This document shows, in pieces, positions 51,728 through 60,077 of a stretch of DNA of 64,000 nt. The position numbers and the translations under genes were made by a program. Positions within the stretch are counted from its first letter, which is position 1; each line of letters begins with the position of its first letter. Source of the stretch: Bacillota bacterium (GTDB taxonomy: Bacteria; Bacillota; Clostridia; Lachnospirales; Lachnospiraceae); contig JAEWIZ010000022.1 of the NCBI GenBank assembly GCA_023386815.1, positions 310,001-374,000 on the forward strand. The letters run 5' to 3'. Under the pieces are notes generated by a model that searched no databases, was not told where the DNA came from, and saw nothing but the letters and a program-made list of their open reading frames with translations.

Positions 51728-52267
51728 ATGGGAAATTCAGTTTGTATGATAGAGCTATCCAGTATAGCAAGAGGAATTGAAACTTGTGATCATATGTTAA
51801 AGGCGGCAGACGTTCAATTATTAAGATCTTCTACCATATGTCCGGGTAAATATATGGTCATCATTGGGGGTAATACCAGCGCGGTAAACGCCTCTATGAA
51901 GGTAGGCGAGGAAATCGCCGGAGAATTTTTAGTTGATAAGTTATTCATTGCAAATGTCAGTGACCAGCTTATGCCAGCCATTAGTGGTACTACTCAGGTA
52001 GCAACGAATGGAGCCATCGGTGTTATCGAATTCTACTCCGTTGCTTCTGCCATCATTGCTGCAGATACAGCTGCAAAGGCAGCTGAAGTGAATCTGATTG
52101 AGATACGTACCGGCTTTGCTGTCGGCGGAAAAGGCTTTGTTACTATGAGTGGTGATGTCAGTGCTGTAACAGAAGCTATTAATGCTGCAAAGGGTGTCAG
52201 TGATCTCATGGTTGAATGTGCTGTCATTCCAAGACCTGTTGATAAGCTCTATGAGGCTTTGATGTAA
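51728..52267 (+). CDS. PduT-like microcompartment shell protein, tandem BMC
   Basis: 179 residues, two BMC domains in tandem (about 5-85 and 95-175). Domain 1: IELSSIARGIETCDHMLKAADVQLLRS then TICPGKYMVIIGGN, where the Cys in TICPG matches the pore cysteine that holds a [4Fe-4S] cluster in PduT trimers. Domain 2: GAIGVIEFYSVASAIIAADTAAKAA, ending CAVIPRPVDKLYEAL, the PduT-type ending. It likely forms a trimeric shell tile conducting electrons to PduS. No hexameric shell proteins, vertex protein or signature enzyme are in this window. Start at 51728 is set by GGAG six bases upstream. Confidence 0.93.
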   Translation: MGNSVCMIELSSIARGIETCDHMLKAADVQLLRSSTICPGKYMVIIGGNTSAVNASMKVGEEIAGEFLVDKLFIANVSDQLMPAISGTTQVATNGAIGVIEFYSVASAIIAADTAAKAAEVNLIEIRTGFAVGGKGFVTMSGDVSAVTEAINAAKGVSDLMVECAVIPRPVDKLYEALM

Positions 52268-52290
52268 GGCAAAATCTTCTTAACAGAAAA

Positions 52291-52331
52291 AGCCAAGACG
52301 CTGTTCTTTGAAAACTAGCAGCCTCTTGGCT
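52291..52331. terminator. bidirectional terminator between pduT-like gene and msrB
   Basis: AGCCAAGA / TCTTGGCT outer arms with an inner CGCTG/CAGC pairing. On the - strand TTTTTCTG follows, on the + strand TATCTTTTA. Confidence 0.75.
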
Positions 52332-52337
52332 TATCTT

Positions 52338-52793
52338 TTATTCATTCTTATCAAAGAGACTCAGGAATTCTCCATACCCCTCCTGCTCCATCCTCTCCTT
52401 TGGTATGAATTTGAGGGAAGCACTGTTAATACAATATCTTAATCCACCCATATTTTTAGGTCCATCCTCAAACACATGTCCCAGATGAGAATTACCTAAC
52501 TTACTTCGAACCTCGGTTCTTAACATTCCATGACTACGGTCAATTACCAACTGTATTACCTCTTCATCAATCGGCCTGGCAAAGCTTGGCCATCCACAGC
52601 CGGATTCGAATTTCTCAGTTGATACAAATAATGGCTCTCCCGTTGTGATATCCACATAAATCCCTTCTCTAAACTCTTTATAGTATTCATTTTGAAAGGG
52701 CGGCTCTGTAGCATTGTTCTGAGTCACATCATATTGGGTTGCAGTCAAACTTTTGTGCAATTCATCTTTCGATTTCTTTGTGTATTTCTCCAT
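52338..52793 (-). CDS. msrB: peptide-methionine (R)-S-oxide reductase MsrB
   Basis: Reduces the R-epimer of methionine sulfoxide in proteins. 151 residues. SGCGWPSFARPI near the middle, EVRSKLGNSHLGHVFEDGP and the catalytic RYCINSASLKFIP near the end. The two CxxC zinc-binding pairs of the zinc-type enzymes are absent, as in many firmicute MsrB proteins. Start placed at 52793 after GGGAG; upstream in-frame Met codons lack a site. Stand-alone gene. Confidence 0.95.
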   Translation of the reverse strand: MEKYTKKSKDELHKSLTATQYDVTQNNATEPPFQNEYYKEFREGIYVDITTGEPLFVSTEKFESGCGWPSFARPIDEEVIQLVIDRSHGMLRTEVRSKLGNSHLGHVFEDGPKNMGGLRYCINSASLKFIPKERMEQEGYGEFLSLFDKNE

Positions 52794-52924
52794 GAACATC
52801 ATCTCCCATAAATCAATTAATAATCTATCTGGCTCTAGTATAACACAAAATAAAGCAATATGCATTTGTCATACTACTTACCGGACGTGGTTTCAATATG
52901 AGCTAAACGATTTCAATGGTAAGG

Positions 52925-53494
52925 TTAATACATGCGTTCTTTCGTTCCCAGATCCAGATATTCTCTCAATTTCATTAATATCTCATCACCTTCAAAGTAT
53001 TCCTTACCGTAATTTAAGTTAAAGCCATAGTCAAAATCTGCCGGAGTTCTCCCCTGATTATGCTGCAGAATAGTCTCTGCCTTATCTAGCGCCTTAATCA
53101 GCTTTGCCTCCGGAGTCTTATTCGCATTATACTCCAACCAAAGCTCAAGCATCCTATTCGCCTGTGCTTCCGGCAGCAAAGAGAAAACCTTTTGTACCGC
53201 GCGATATTCCGTCTGGAATTTGTTCTCCTGATCCGGCTCTAGAGCTGCCGAGATATCGCCCTCATAAATCTCACCTATATCGTGAATCAAACTCATAACC
53301 AATAGTTTGGTTAAATCCAGTTCCTTATATTCCTCCGAAATAACGCATGCTAACAGAGCCAGTCGCCAGGAATGCTCCGCATCACTGTCTCTCCTGCCAC
53401 TACTGTTCCAGGAAGTACGTAGTACTGATTTCATTTTCTCAATTTCTTCTATAAAAGCAATATATTTTTCCAGATTCATGTTTTTAACTCTCAT
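52925..53494 (-). CDS. HD-domain phosphohydrolase (YfbR-like)
   Basis: 189 residues. DAEHSWRLALLACVISEEY carries the first metal His, LVMSLIHDIGEIYEGD gives the HD pair near residue 70, and ALDKAETILQHN contains the distal Asp. The set matches HD proteins of the YfbR/5'-deoxynucleotidase type. Its ATG overlaps the TGA of the upstream GTPase-nuclease fusion (ATGA), so it is translationally coupled to that gene, which hints at linked function in nucleotide or RNA turnover. Confidence 0.87.
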   Translation of the reverse strand: MRVKNMNLEKYIAFIEEIEKMKSVLRTSWNSSGRRDSDAEHSWRLALLACVISEEYKELDLTKLLVMSLIHDIGEIYEGDISAALEPDQENKFQTEYRAVQKVFSLLPEAQANRMLELWLEYNANKTPEAKLIKALDKAETILQHNQGRTPADFDYGFNLNYGKEYFEGDEILMKLREYLDLGTKERMY

Positions 53495-56376
53495 TCTTCC
53501 TTTTCTACATCCATAAGGATATCCAGAATATTATTACTAAACTGTTCTTTTAGATACGTTTTTCCAGATGGTTGCTTGTCCAAATACTCTCTACGAATCT
53601 GATTCACAATTCGCAGAACCTCTTCTCTCAAATCATTTGCAGATAATCTTGCTGCACCCTGACCCATAATAATTAATTGCTCCAGGGCGTCGGAAGTTGC
53701 AACGGTAACCCGATGCTTTCGTGCGATTTCATGGGTTACCTTTTCAATATATTGGTCAGCAGTTTCAGCTTCTTTCGTATAGACTACATGGATATTATGA
53801 TAATCCTGAACAGCTCCTACTCCACCCTTCACTTTATAAGCATCAAATACAAGAATCAAAACACATTTCTTAAAGCCTTGATAATTACAGAGGATATCCA
53901 TTAGTTTATTTCTGGCCGCATCCATATTAACCTTAGCCAATTCATTCAGTTCCTCCCAGGAGAATATAATATTATAGCCGTCCACCAGAAGGTAATCTTT
54001 TACTGGCTCCTGTCCTTTAGCGCTTGTTTTATTTTGACTAGCATTTTGATACCCTTGCAGTTCAAGTTGCTTCCTTGTCTGTCCGATCATCTGTCCAATA
54101 CCTTGTCCATTGATTTGTTCCCGGGCTACTGTTTGCTTCTTCTCGTACCCAAGACTTCCCTGAGCCTTATTTATTTTTTGCTTCATTGGACCAAAGGTTC
54201 GTACGAAGATATCTTCCAGCTCTTGCTCCAACTTCCAGGAATCACTATTCCTTGAATCTACTCTTTTTGTAACTGTATTCTGTCTTGCTTCACGCTGTAT
54301 TTTACGCGGTATTTCGCTTTGTTGTCTGTTCTGTTCTCCCTTTCGTTGTCCGTTCTTGGTTTCGTCCGATAACTCCTCATTCGGAAACTCCTCTGATGCA
54401 TCTGCTGTTGGAGGCTGCCACCCACTATCCATGTGCATGTAATCTTCAACTTTATCCCATTCTACCACAAAGCCTGCCCCATTGGCACAGAATACGGAGC
54501 CTGTGGGATTATTTAAATCCGTTTCACTGTCATAGTTTATCGCATTAATAATCTCTTCAGAATTATGACAAGGTGCGTAACCTTTTAAGGTACAGAATAA
54601 TCTACCTCTTCCCCTAGTATAGGCATTTAACTCATTTAAATACCCTTCCATCGATGCAACAGGTACGCTTCCTGTAAGAACAGCTATTTCTTCTTTGATT
54701 TCCGGCGGGTCGAACTCTCCTCTCATTCTTTGAATATCGGACATAGCTCTTCCAATAGCCTCAGAGGGAACTTCTAGGGTGAATTGATAATAAGGCTCCA
54801 GAAGTATACTCCTTGCTCTCTTTAATCCCTGTCGTACCGCTCGGTAGGTTGCCTGTCGGAAATCCCCGCCTTCCGTATGCTTTAGATGTGCACGACCGGT
54901 CAGTAATGTAATCTTCATATCTGTAATTGAGGAACCGGTCAGTACCCCTACATGCTCACGCTCTTCTAAATGAGTCAGAATCAAATGCTGTATATTACGA
55001 TCTAACACGTCCTCACTGCAGTGGGTGAAAAACTGTAGCCCACTTCCCGTCTCTCCGGGCTCCAGTAACAGATGTACCTCAGCATAATGCCTCAAAGGTT
55101 CAAAATGTCCTACACCCACCACAGGCTCAAGAATTGTTTCCTTATATACGATATTCCCCGAACCAAATTCAACATTGACTCCAAAACGTTCTAAGATAAG
55201 ACTTTTTAATATTTCCAGCTGTATTTCACCCATTAACTGAACATGAATCTCTTTTAGCTGTTCAGACCATACGATATGCAGCTGTGGATCTTCCTCCTCC
55301 AACTGTCTTAGTTTCAATAGCATCGGAGGAACATCACAGCCCTGAGGTAAGATCAATTGATAATTTAAAACCGGCGCTAGACTTGGCATATCGGATATCG
55401 ATTCGATTCCAAGCCCTTCCCCCGGATATGTCTTATTTAGACCGGTCACAGCGCAAATGGTACCCGCTTGTGCCTCCTCAACAGCTTCATATTTTGATCC
55501 AGAATAAATACGAATTTGATCCACCTTTTCATCCCAGTACTCTTCTCGTTCACCTGCTTTGTGCGGAGCTTTACGATTCGTGAGGGGCATCTTCACCTTT
55601 ATACTTCCACCAGTAATCTTTAAAAAGGTTAAGCGTTTTCCTTGGTCATCTCTAGTGATCTTAAACACCTTCGCGCCAAACTCCTCCGGATAAGATATAT
55701 GACTGGTATACTTCGCAAGACCATCAAGGAACTCTTCTACGCCCTCTACCTTAAGAGCAGAACCAAAATAGCAGGGGAATATCTTCCTCCCTGCTATTAA
55801 TGTTATAACATCCTTTGGATCAATCGTCTGATCCTCCATGTATTTCTCTAATACAGTTTCATCACACATTGCCAGATTCTCATGAAAATGATCCAGCTCC
55901 TGATCACTCCCAAAATCGATGCAGACATCACTTAATTTGCTTTTTATTTCTTCTAGCAGTCTCTTTCGATCCGTCCCTTCCATATCCATTTTATTAACAA
56001 ATAGGAAGGTGGGAATTCTATAGCGATTTAATAGTCGCCATAAGGTTTCTGTATGTCCCTGAACTCCGGCACTACCGCTAACCACAAGAATTGCATAATC
56101 AAGAACCTGTAGGGTTCTTTCCATTTCTGAGGAAAAGTCTACGTGTCCCGGGGTGTCTAATAGTGTTACTTCCTGATCTTGATAAGTAAAGACCGCCTGC
56201 TTGGAAAAGATGGTAATTCCTCTTGCCCGCTCCAGTTCATAGGTATCTAAAAACGCATTCTTATGATCTACCCTTCCTAATTTTCTGATGCTGCCTGTCA
56301 GATACAAAAGACTTTCCGCTAATGTTGTCTTTCCTGCATCCACATGGGCTAATATCCCGATTACCAACTTTTTCAT
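53491..56376 (-). CDS. TetM-type ribosome-protection GTPase fused to a YacP/Rae1-type NYN nuclease
   Basis: 961 residues. Residues 1-640 are an EF-G-like ribosome-protection GTPase: G1 AHVDAGKTTLAE at 10-21, G3 DTPGHVDFSSE, G4 NKMD, then domains with LEEEDPQLHIVW, MGEIQLEIL, and the TetM-like GEFDPPEIKEEIAVLTGSVPV and TRGRGRLFCTLKGY. Next is PTGSVFCANGAGFVVEWDKVEDY, then a ~120-residue Gln/Glu/Arg-rich linker. From about residue 785 a YacP/Rae1-like NYN domain follows: LLVDGYNIIFSWEEL, LILVFDAYKVKG, VVYTKEAETADQYIEK, VATSDALEQLIIMGQGA, with the Asp residues expected for catalysis. Start at 56376 has AGGAG seven bases upstream. Tetracycline resistance is possible but not assured. Confidence 0.9.
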   Translation of the reverse strand: MKKLVIGILAHVDAGKTTLAESLLYLTGSIRKLGRVDHKNAFLDTYELERARGITIFSKQAVFTYQDQEVTLLDTPGHVDFSSEMERTLQVLDYAILVVSGSAGVQGHTETLWRLLNRYRIPTFLFVNKMDMEGTDRKRLLEEIKSKLSDVCIDFGSDQELDHFHENLAMCDETVLEKYMEDQTIDPKDVITLIAGRKIFPCYFGSALKVEGVEEFLDGLAKYTSHISYPEEFGAKVFKITRDDQGKRLTFLKITGGSIKVKMPLTNRKAPHKAGEREEYWDEKVDQIRIYSGSKYEAVEEAQAGTICAVTGLNKTYPGEGLGIESISDMPSLAPVLNYQLILPQGCDVPPMLLKLRQLEEEDPQLHIVWSEQLKEIHVQLMGEIQLEILKSLILERFGVNVEFGSGNIVYKETILEPVVGVGHFEPLRHYAEVHLLLEPGETGSGLQFFTHCSEDVLDRNIQHLILTHLEEREHVGVLTGSSITDMKITLLTGRAHLKHTEGGDFRQATYRAVRQGLKRARSILLEPYYQFTLEVPSEAIGRAMSDIQRMRGEFDPPEIKEEIAVLTGSVPVASMEGYLNELNAYTRGRGRLFCTLKGYAPCHNSEEIINAINYDSETDLNNPTGSVFCANGAGFVVEWDKVEDYMHMDSGWQPPTADASEEFPNEELSDETKNGQRKGEQNRQQSEIPRKIQREARQNTVTKRVDSRNSDSWKLEQELEDIFVRTFGPMKQKINKAQGSLGYEKKQTVAREQINGQGIGQMIGQTRKQLELQGYQNASQNKTSAKGQEPVKDYLLVDGYNIIFSWEELNELAKVNMDAARNKLMDILCNYQGFKKCVLILVFDAYKVKGGVGAVQDYHNIHVVYTKEAETADQYIEKVTHEIARKHRVTVATSDALEQLIIMGQGAARLSANDLREEVLRIVNQIRREYLDKQPSGKTYLKEQFSNNILDILMDVEKEE

Positions 56377-56626
56377 ACCTTGTCTCCTGTAACAATTTTC
56401 TTTCCATGTAATGAATAAAAGAGATGTTGCAAACTTCGTATACAGCGAGCATAATTTACCAAAATACACTGCTTGTCGATGCCTTAATTGATTTATATAG
56501 CCTCAAGCGAACTCTACTGTACGCTGATTGGCGCATAAGATCAATTAGCTGTCCACAATCTGTGTGAGATAACTATGTTCTCTGTAACGGAGTATAACAA
56601 CATCTTCTTTATCCTATCTGATTTTC

Positions 56627-57775
56627 TTAACTTCTCATCTCTAAGAGCTTATTCTTTAGTTCTACCTCTATCCGGTTCAGCTCTACTTCTGCTTCTTTTC
56701 TCTTCTGACGGCCTTCTGTCTGAATACGAAGCACTTCATCCAGTGTTGAAATCAAGGATTCATTTGTAACACGAAGGGTCTCAATATCAACAATCCCTCG
56801 CTCGGATTCCTTCGCAGTTTCTATCGTAGCCAATTTAAGAGTCTCAGCATTTTTTCTAAGAAGCTCATTGGTCATATCCGTAACTTCCTTTTGTGCCCTT
56901 GCTGCCTGGGTGGAGTGGGTAACTCCCAAAGCTAAGACCATCTGGCTCTTCCAAAGCGGTATTGTATTTACGATGGTAGATTGAATTTTCTCAGCCATCA
57001 AGGTATCATTTCCCTGAACCAGACGAATCTGGGGTGCCATTTGAATGGAGATAATTCTTGTTAATTCCAGATCATGGATCTTCTTTTCAAAACGATTGCA
57101 GATAGCTGTTAAATCATTCACCGCCTGAGCATCCTCCGGCAATCCGCTTGCTGCAGCTTTTTGCATCAATGCAGGTACTTCTTCCTCTTGAACCTTAGCC
57201 AGCTTCTTTTTACCTGCCAGAATATACATGGAAAGCTCTTTAAAATATGTTTTATTCAGATCATACATCTTATCAAGCATTGCAATGTCTTTGAGTAACT
57301 GAATCTGATTTGCTTCTAAAGCGCCAATAATTTTATTTACATTAACTTCTGCCTTATCATATTTAGCTTTTAAAGCAGTCAGTTTATTTGAGGTTTTCTT
57401 GAAAAATCCCAAAAACCCTTTCTCTTCTTCTTCCTCACCAAAGCTTTTTAGCTCAGTGACTACACTAGAAAGCATCTCTCCAATTTCACCCAGGTCTTTC
57501 GTCTTAACATTATTAAGTGCAGATTCTGAGAAATCAGCAATTTTTTTCTGAGCGCCTACACCATACTGCAGAATCTGGCTGGATTTGGTCAAGTCAATCT
57601 GTGCTGCAAAATTATCTACCATCTTTTTCTCTTCCGGTGTCAATATACTTTCATCGAAAGCCGGTTTTTCCAGTGGAGCATTTTCCTTCTTTGCTAAATC
57701 TGTAAACAATTCACTTTGCACCGATATCTCATCTTGAAATGGTTCAAAAGTTAAAGTAGGTACTTCATTATTCAT
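56627..57775 (-). CDS. TelA/KlaA-family toxic anion resistance protein
   Basis: 382 residues, soluble, mostly alpha-helical with long coiled coils (about 95-130 and 140-180). It has the TelA family features: FAAQIDLTKSSQILQYGVGAQKKIADFSE, GEIGEMLSSVVTEL, FLGFFKKTSNKLTALKAKYDK, then QIRLVQGNDTLMAEKIQSTIVNTIPLWKSQMVLALG and a basic C-terminal helix. Named for tellurite resistance; the family is often tied to envelope stress or with XpaC-like proteins, as here. Downstream member of a two-gene operon, 24 bp after the XpaC-like gene. Confidence 0.92.
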   Translation of the reverse strand: MNNEVPTLTFEPFQDEISVQSELFTDLAKKENAPLEKPAFDESILTPEEKKMVDNFAAQIDLTKSSQILQYGVGAQKKIADFSESALNNVKTKDLGEIGEMLSSVVTELKSFGEEEEEKGFLGFFKKTSNKLTALKAKYDKAEVNVNKIIGALEANQIQLLKDIAMLDKMYDLNKTYFKELSMYILAGKKKLAKVQEEEVPALMQKAAASGLPEDAQAVNDLTAICNRFEKKIHDLELTRIISIQMAPQIRLVQGNDTLMAEKIQSTIVNTIPLWKSQMVLALGVTHSTQAARAQKEVTDMTNELLRKNAETLKLATIETAKESERGIVDIETLRVTNESLISTLDEVLRIQTEGRQKRKEAEVELNRIEVELKNKLLEMRS

Positions 57776-57799
57776 TGTAATTCCCCCATATTATTATTT

Positions 57800-59203
57800 T
57801 TATTGTCTTATATTCTTTTCTGTTAACCCTTCCTGGGCGAACATTGTTTGTAGTACCGAGATATCTGTTGATATATCCATTGCTGCATCCTCAAAAAGAC
57901 CATCCAGCAAATTTTCAAAAGCAAGATTGATGGTATCCATCGTATCCTCTATTTCCTTTTTCGCGGTTAAGATGTTCCCACCCGCTACCGGCTGGGCATC
58001 TAAATCCTTATAGGCATCCAAGAGCTTTAAGGTTGTTGGCAGGAAGTATTCCGTAAATTTCTTGATTTCGGGAAATTTTTCGGGATGAGCCTCTACGTAA
58101 TCATAGATTTTTCCTGTAACTGCTTCCAGTCTATCTAACTTTCGTGAGATTTCCTCTCCCGGTATTGCAATATTCGCATTTCGAATCTTCTGTACAAATT
58201 GACGACCCTCTTCAATTGCCTTTCCAATTACCGGATCCAGCTTCTCCTTAGTATTTCCCTGAGTCTGACCTTGCCCCATGGATTGTTGCTTGTCGCCTGC
58301 TGCTTCCTCCAGGTTCTTTCTTCTCATATTTTCCTGTAGATTAAGATACTGCTGATAACTCTCACCATTAAGCATGAAGCAGGTCTTTTTATCATCAAGA
58401 TGACCCTCTGGGAACATGCCGATGGCAATCATTTTCTGAACATCTTTTATCGTATATCGTTCACTTCGACCTGTGGCTGCGGAAAAATCCTTAATCAAAC
58501 AGTAAGTTCGACCGCGCATCAGCGTAATATAACGTTGATATCTTTTTAATCGTTTGCGGATTCTACTACCATTCATAGATAAACCTAGACAGGCAACAAA
58601 GCAAAGCAACAATGCGGAAGAAATTGTGGGAAATAAGACACTGTTTCCAATCACAAATCCGATTAACGCCAGTACCCCTGCTCCAATTCCGAAAGCCGTA
58701 CTACCAAGAGCACCAAACACCGTAAAGAGGGTTCCTGCAACTTGTCCTACCGGAACAGTATATTTTGCCGGTTTGGTAATAGCCTGGTTTGTATTATAAT
58801 TTGACGAATTATTATAGCCTGAATAATTATTTCCATTATAGCTTCTTCTATTATTATTTTGGTTTTTTGTATTATTATAATTTTGTTTATATGCATCCTG
58901 GGCTTTTCGGTATTGTGAGTTATTTTGATTCCTTTGCTCCTCACGTCGAGGTTCTCCTGAATATGAATTGTTGCTTGCGCTATTCGGATCACCACTTACC
59001 TTCCAGGAATTATTATTCTTTGAATTATTCCAGTTCTGTTGCCTGTCCGTCCCTCGTCCAAACGATTTTTTAACCTCGTCAAGAGCACCATTGACAACAT
59101 TTCCGATGTCACGATTCAATCTATTAAAATCCCCATTGTTCACTGCATCCTGAACTATATTACGGATTTCATCACCTAAGTTTAAATTCCCCCGATTATT
59201 CAT
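57800..59203 (-). CDS. XpaC-like (5-bromo-4-chloroindolyl phosphate hydrolysis family) membrane protein
   Basis: 467 residues. N-terminal region DEIRNIVQDAVNNGDFNRLNRDIGNVVNGALDEV (amphipathic), then an Asn/Ser/Gln-rich low-complexity stretch (about 50-130), two membrane helices in the 150-205 region (VAGTLFTVFGALGSTAFGIG, LLLCFVACLGLSM), then a cytoplasmic helical XpaC-like domain to the end with YTIKDVQKMIAIGMFPEGHLDD. The family usually sits with TelA, as here, and its role is unclear. Start at 59203 after GGAGG; the Met at 59287 has no site. Confidence 0.85.
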   Translation of the reverse strand: MNNRGNLNLGDEIRNIVQDAVNNGDFNRLNRDIGNVVNGALDEVKKSFGRGTDRQQNWNNSKNNNSWKVSGDPNSASNNSYSGEPRREEQRNQNNSQYRKAQDAYKQNYNNTKNQNNNRRSYNGNNYSGYNNSSNYNTNQAITKPAKYTVPVGQVAGTLFTVFGALGSTAFGIGAGVLALIGFVIGNSVLFPTISSALLLCFVACLGLSMNGSRIRKRLKRYQRYITLMRGRTYCLIKDFSAATGRSERYTIKDVQKMIAIGMFPEGHLDDKKTCFMLNGESYQQYLNLQENMRRKNLEEAAGDKQQSMGQGQTQGNTKEKLDPVIGKAIEEGRQFVQKIRNANIAIPGEEISRKLDRLEAVTGKIYDYVEAHPEKFPEIKKFTEYFLPTTLKLLDAYKDLDAQPVAGGNILTAKKEIEDTMDTINLAFENLLDGLFEDAAMDISTDISVLQTMFAQEGLTEKNIRQ

Positions 59204-59400
59204 CTTCGCCTCCAAGCAACTAGCTTTTTGAATACTGTTTCTATATAATAATTTTATAAGACTCCTTACGGATTCCTTATTTTTCAATAAGCGCCATTTT
59301 GTAAATCATATCATATCTAATTTTCGAAATCAACTATATTGATGAGATAAGCCTTATGGAAACCGATAAAATTGCTAATTTCACCCATATACTCCATACA

Positions 59401-59435
59401 TAAAAATAGCCAGTCCAGCAAAATACCAGACTAGC
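59401..59435 (-). terminator. - strand terminator behind tspO
   Basis: GCCAGTC (59409-59415) and GACTAGC (59429-59435) form a stem with one G-U pair on the - strand, followed there by TATTTTTA. It is the first terminator-like site downstream of the siderophore ABC operon, on the far side of tspO. No other element is clear in the 59204-59597 gap. Confidence 0.5.
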
Positions 59436-59597
59436 AGTTTTAACACTCACATATTCATCGTATAAAAATATTGCAACAACCCTTTTTATCAGCTTTTAAT
59501 AGGTACGTTGGAAACTTAAAAACTGCTTCTATTTTTCATATGCATGTATCCAATCCCCATGCATAGACTATAGTAAAATTATATGGAGGTTTCTCTT

Positions 59598-60077
59598 ATG
59601 AAAAAAAACTTTAATATTCAAGGTGCCTTCATCAGTGCCGGTATCGCTTTACTCATAGGATTTCTATCCAGCATCCTATCTGGAAATTCAGGGGCAATCT
59701 ACCGTACTCTTGATCTTCCACCCTATTCTCCACCACCCTGGCTCTTTGGAGTGGTATGGCCTATTCTTTACATTCTTATGGGAATCGCCGCTTATCTTGT
59801 GTACATAACACCTTCCAATCCGAAGGATAAAAGAAATGCATTATTTACCTATGCCGTACAGCTTTTTGTTAATTTTAGCTGGAGTATCGTATTCTTCCGC
59901 TTCCAAGCTTATGGCACAGCGGTCATAGTCTTAGCCTTATTGCTTTTTTTAGTAGCTCTAACTTTAATGTTTTTCTACAAGATAGATAAATTAGCAGCTT
60001 CTCTTCTCATACCTTATTTATTATGGCTTCTCATAGCCTATTATTTGAATGTTGGCGTTTTTGTGTTAAACCTTTAG
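59598..60077 (+). CDS. tspO: TspO/MBR family protein
   Basis: 159 residues, five membrane helices. The conserved loop PPYSPPPWLFGVVWPILYILMGIAAYLVY (helix 1-2 region, near residues 38-66) and VNFSWSIVFFRFQAYG are TspO signatures; the Trp residues line the porphyrin/ligand pocket. In bacteria TspO binds tetrapyrroles and affects stress responses; here it neighbours an iron-siderophore importer, which may be a shared iron/haem theme. Start at 59598 after TGGAGG; upstream ATG overlaps that box. Its stop overlaps the end of the convergent ATPase gene by four bases. Confidence 0.9.
   Translation: MKKNFNIQGAFISAGIALLIGFLSSILSGNSGAIYRTLDLPPYSPPPWLFGVVWPILYILMGIAAYLVYITPSNPKDKRNALFTYAVQLFVNFSWSIVFFRFQAYGTAVIVLALLLFLVALTLMFFYKIDKLAASLLIPYLLWLLIAYYLNVGVFVLNL

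Noticed and set aside
53491..56376. Plain tetracycline resistance gene (tetM/tetO)
   Set aside because: The N-terminal part is only TetM-like, the chain is over 300 residues longer than TetM, and it carries a nuclease domain; no mobile element or leader peptide as with tetM is seen.
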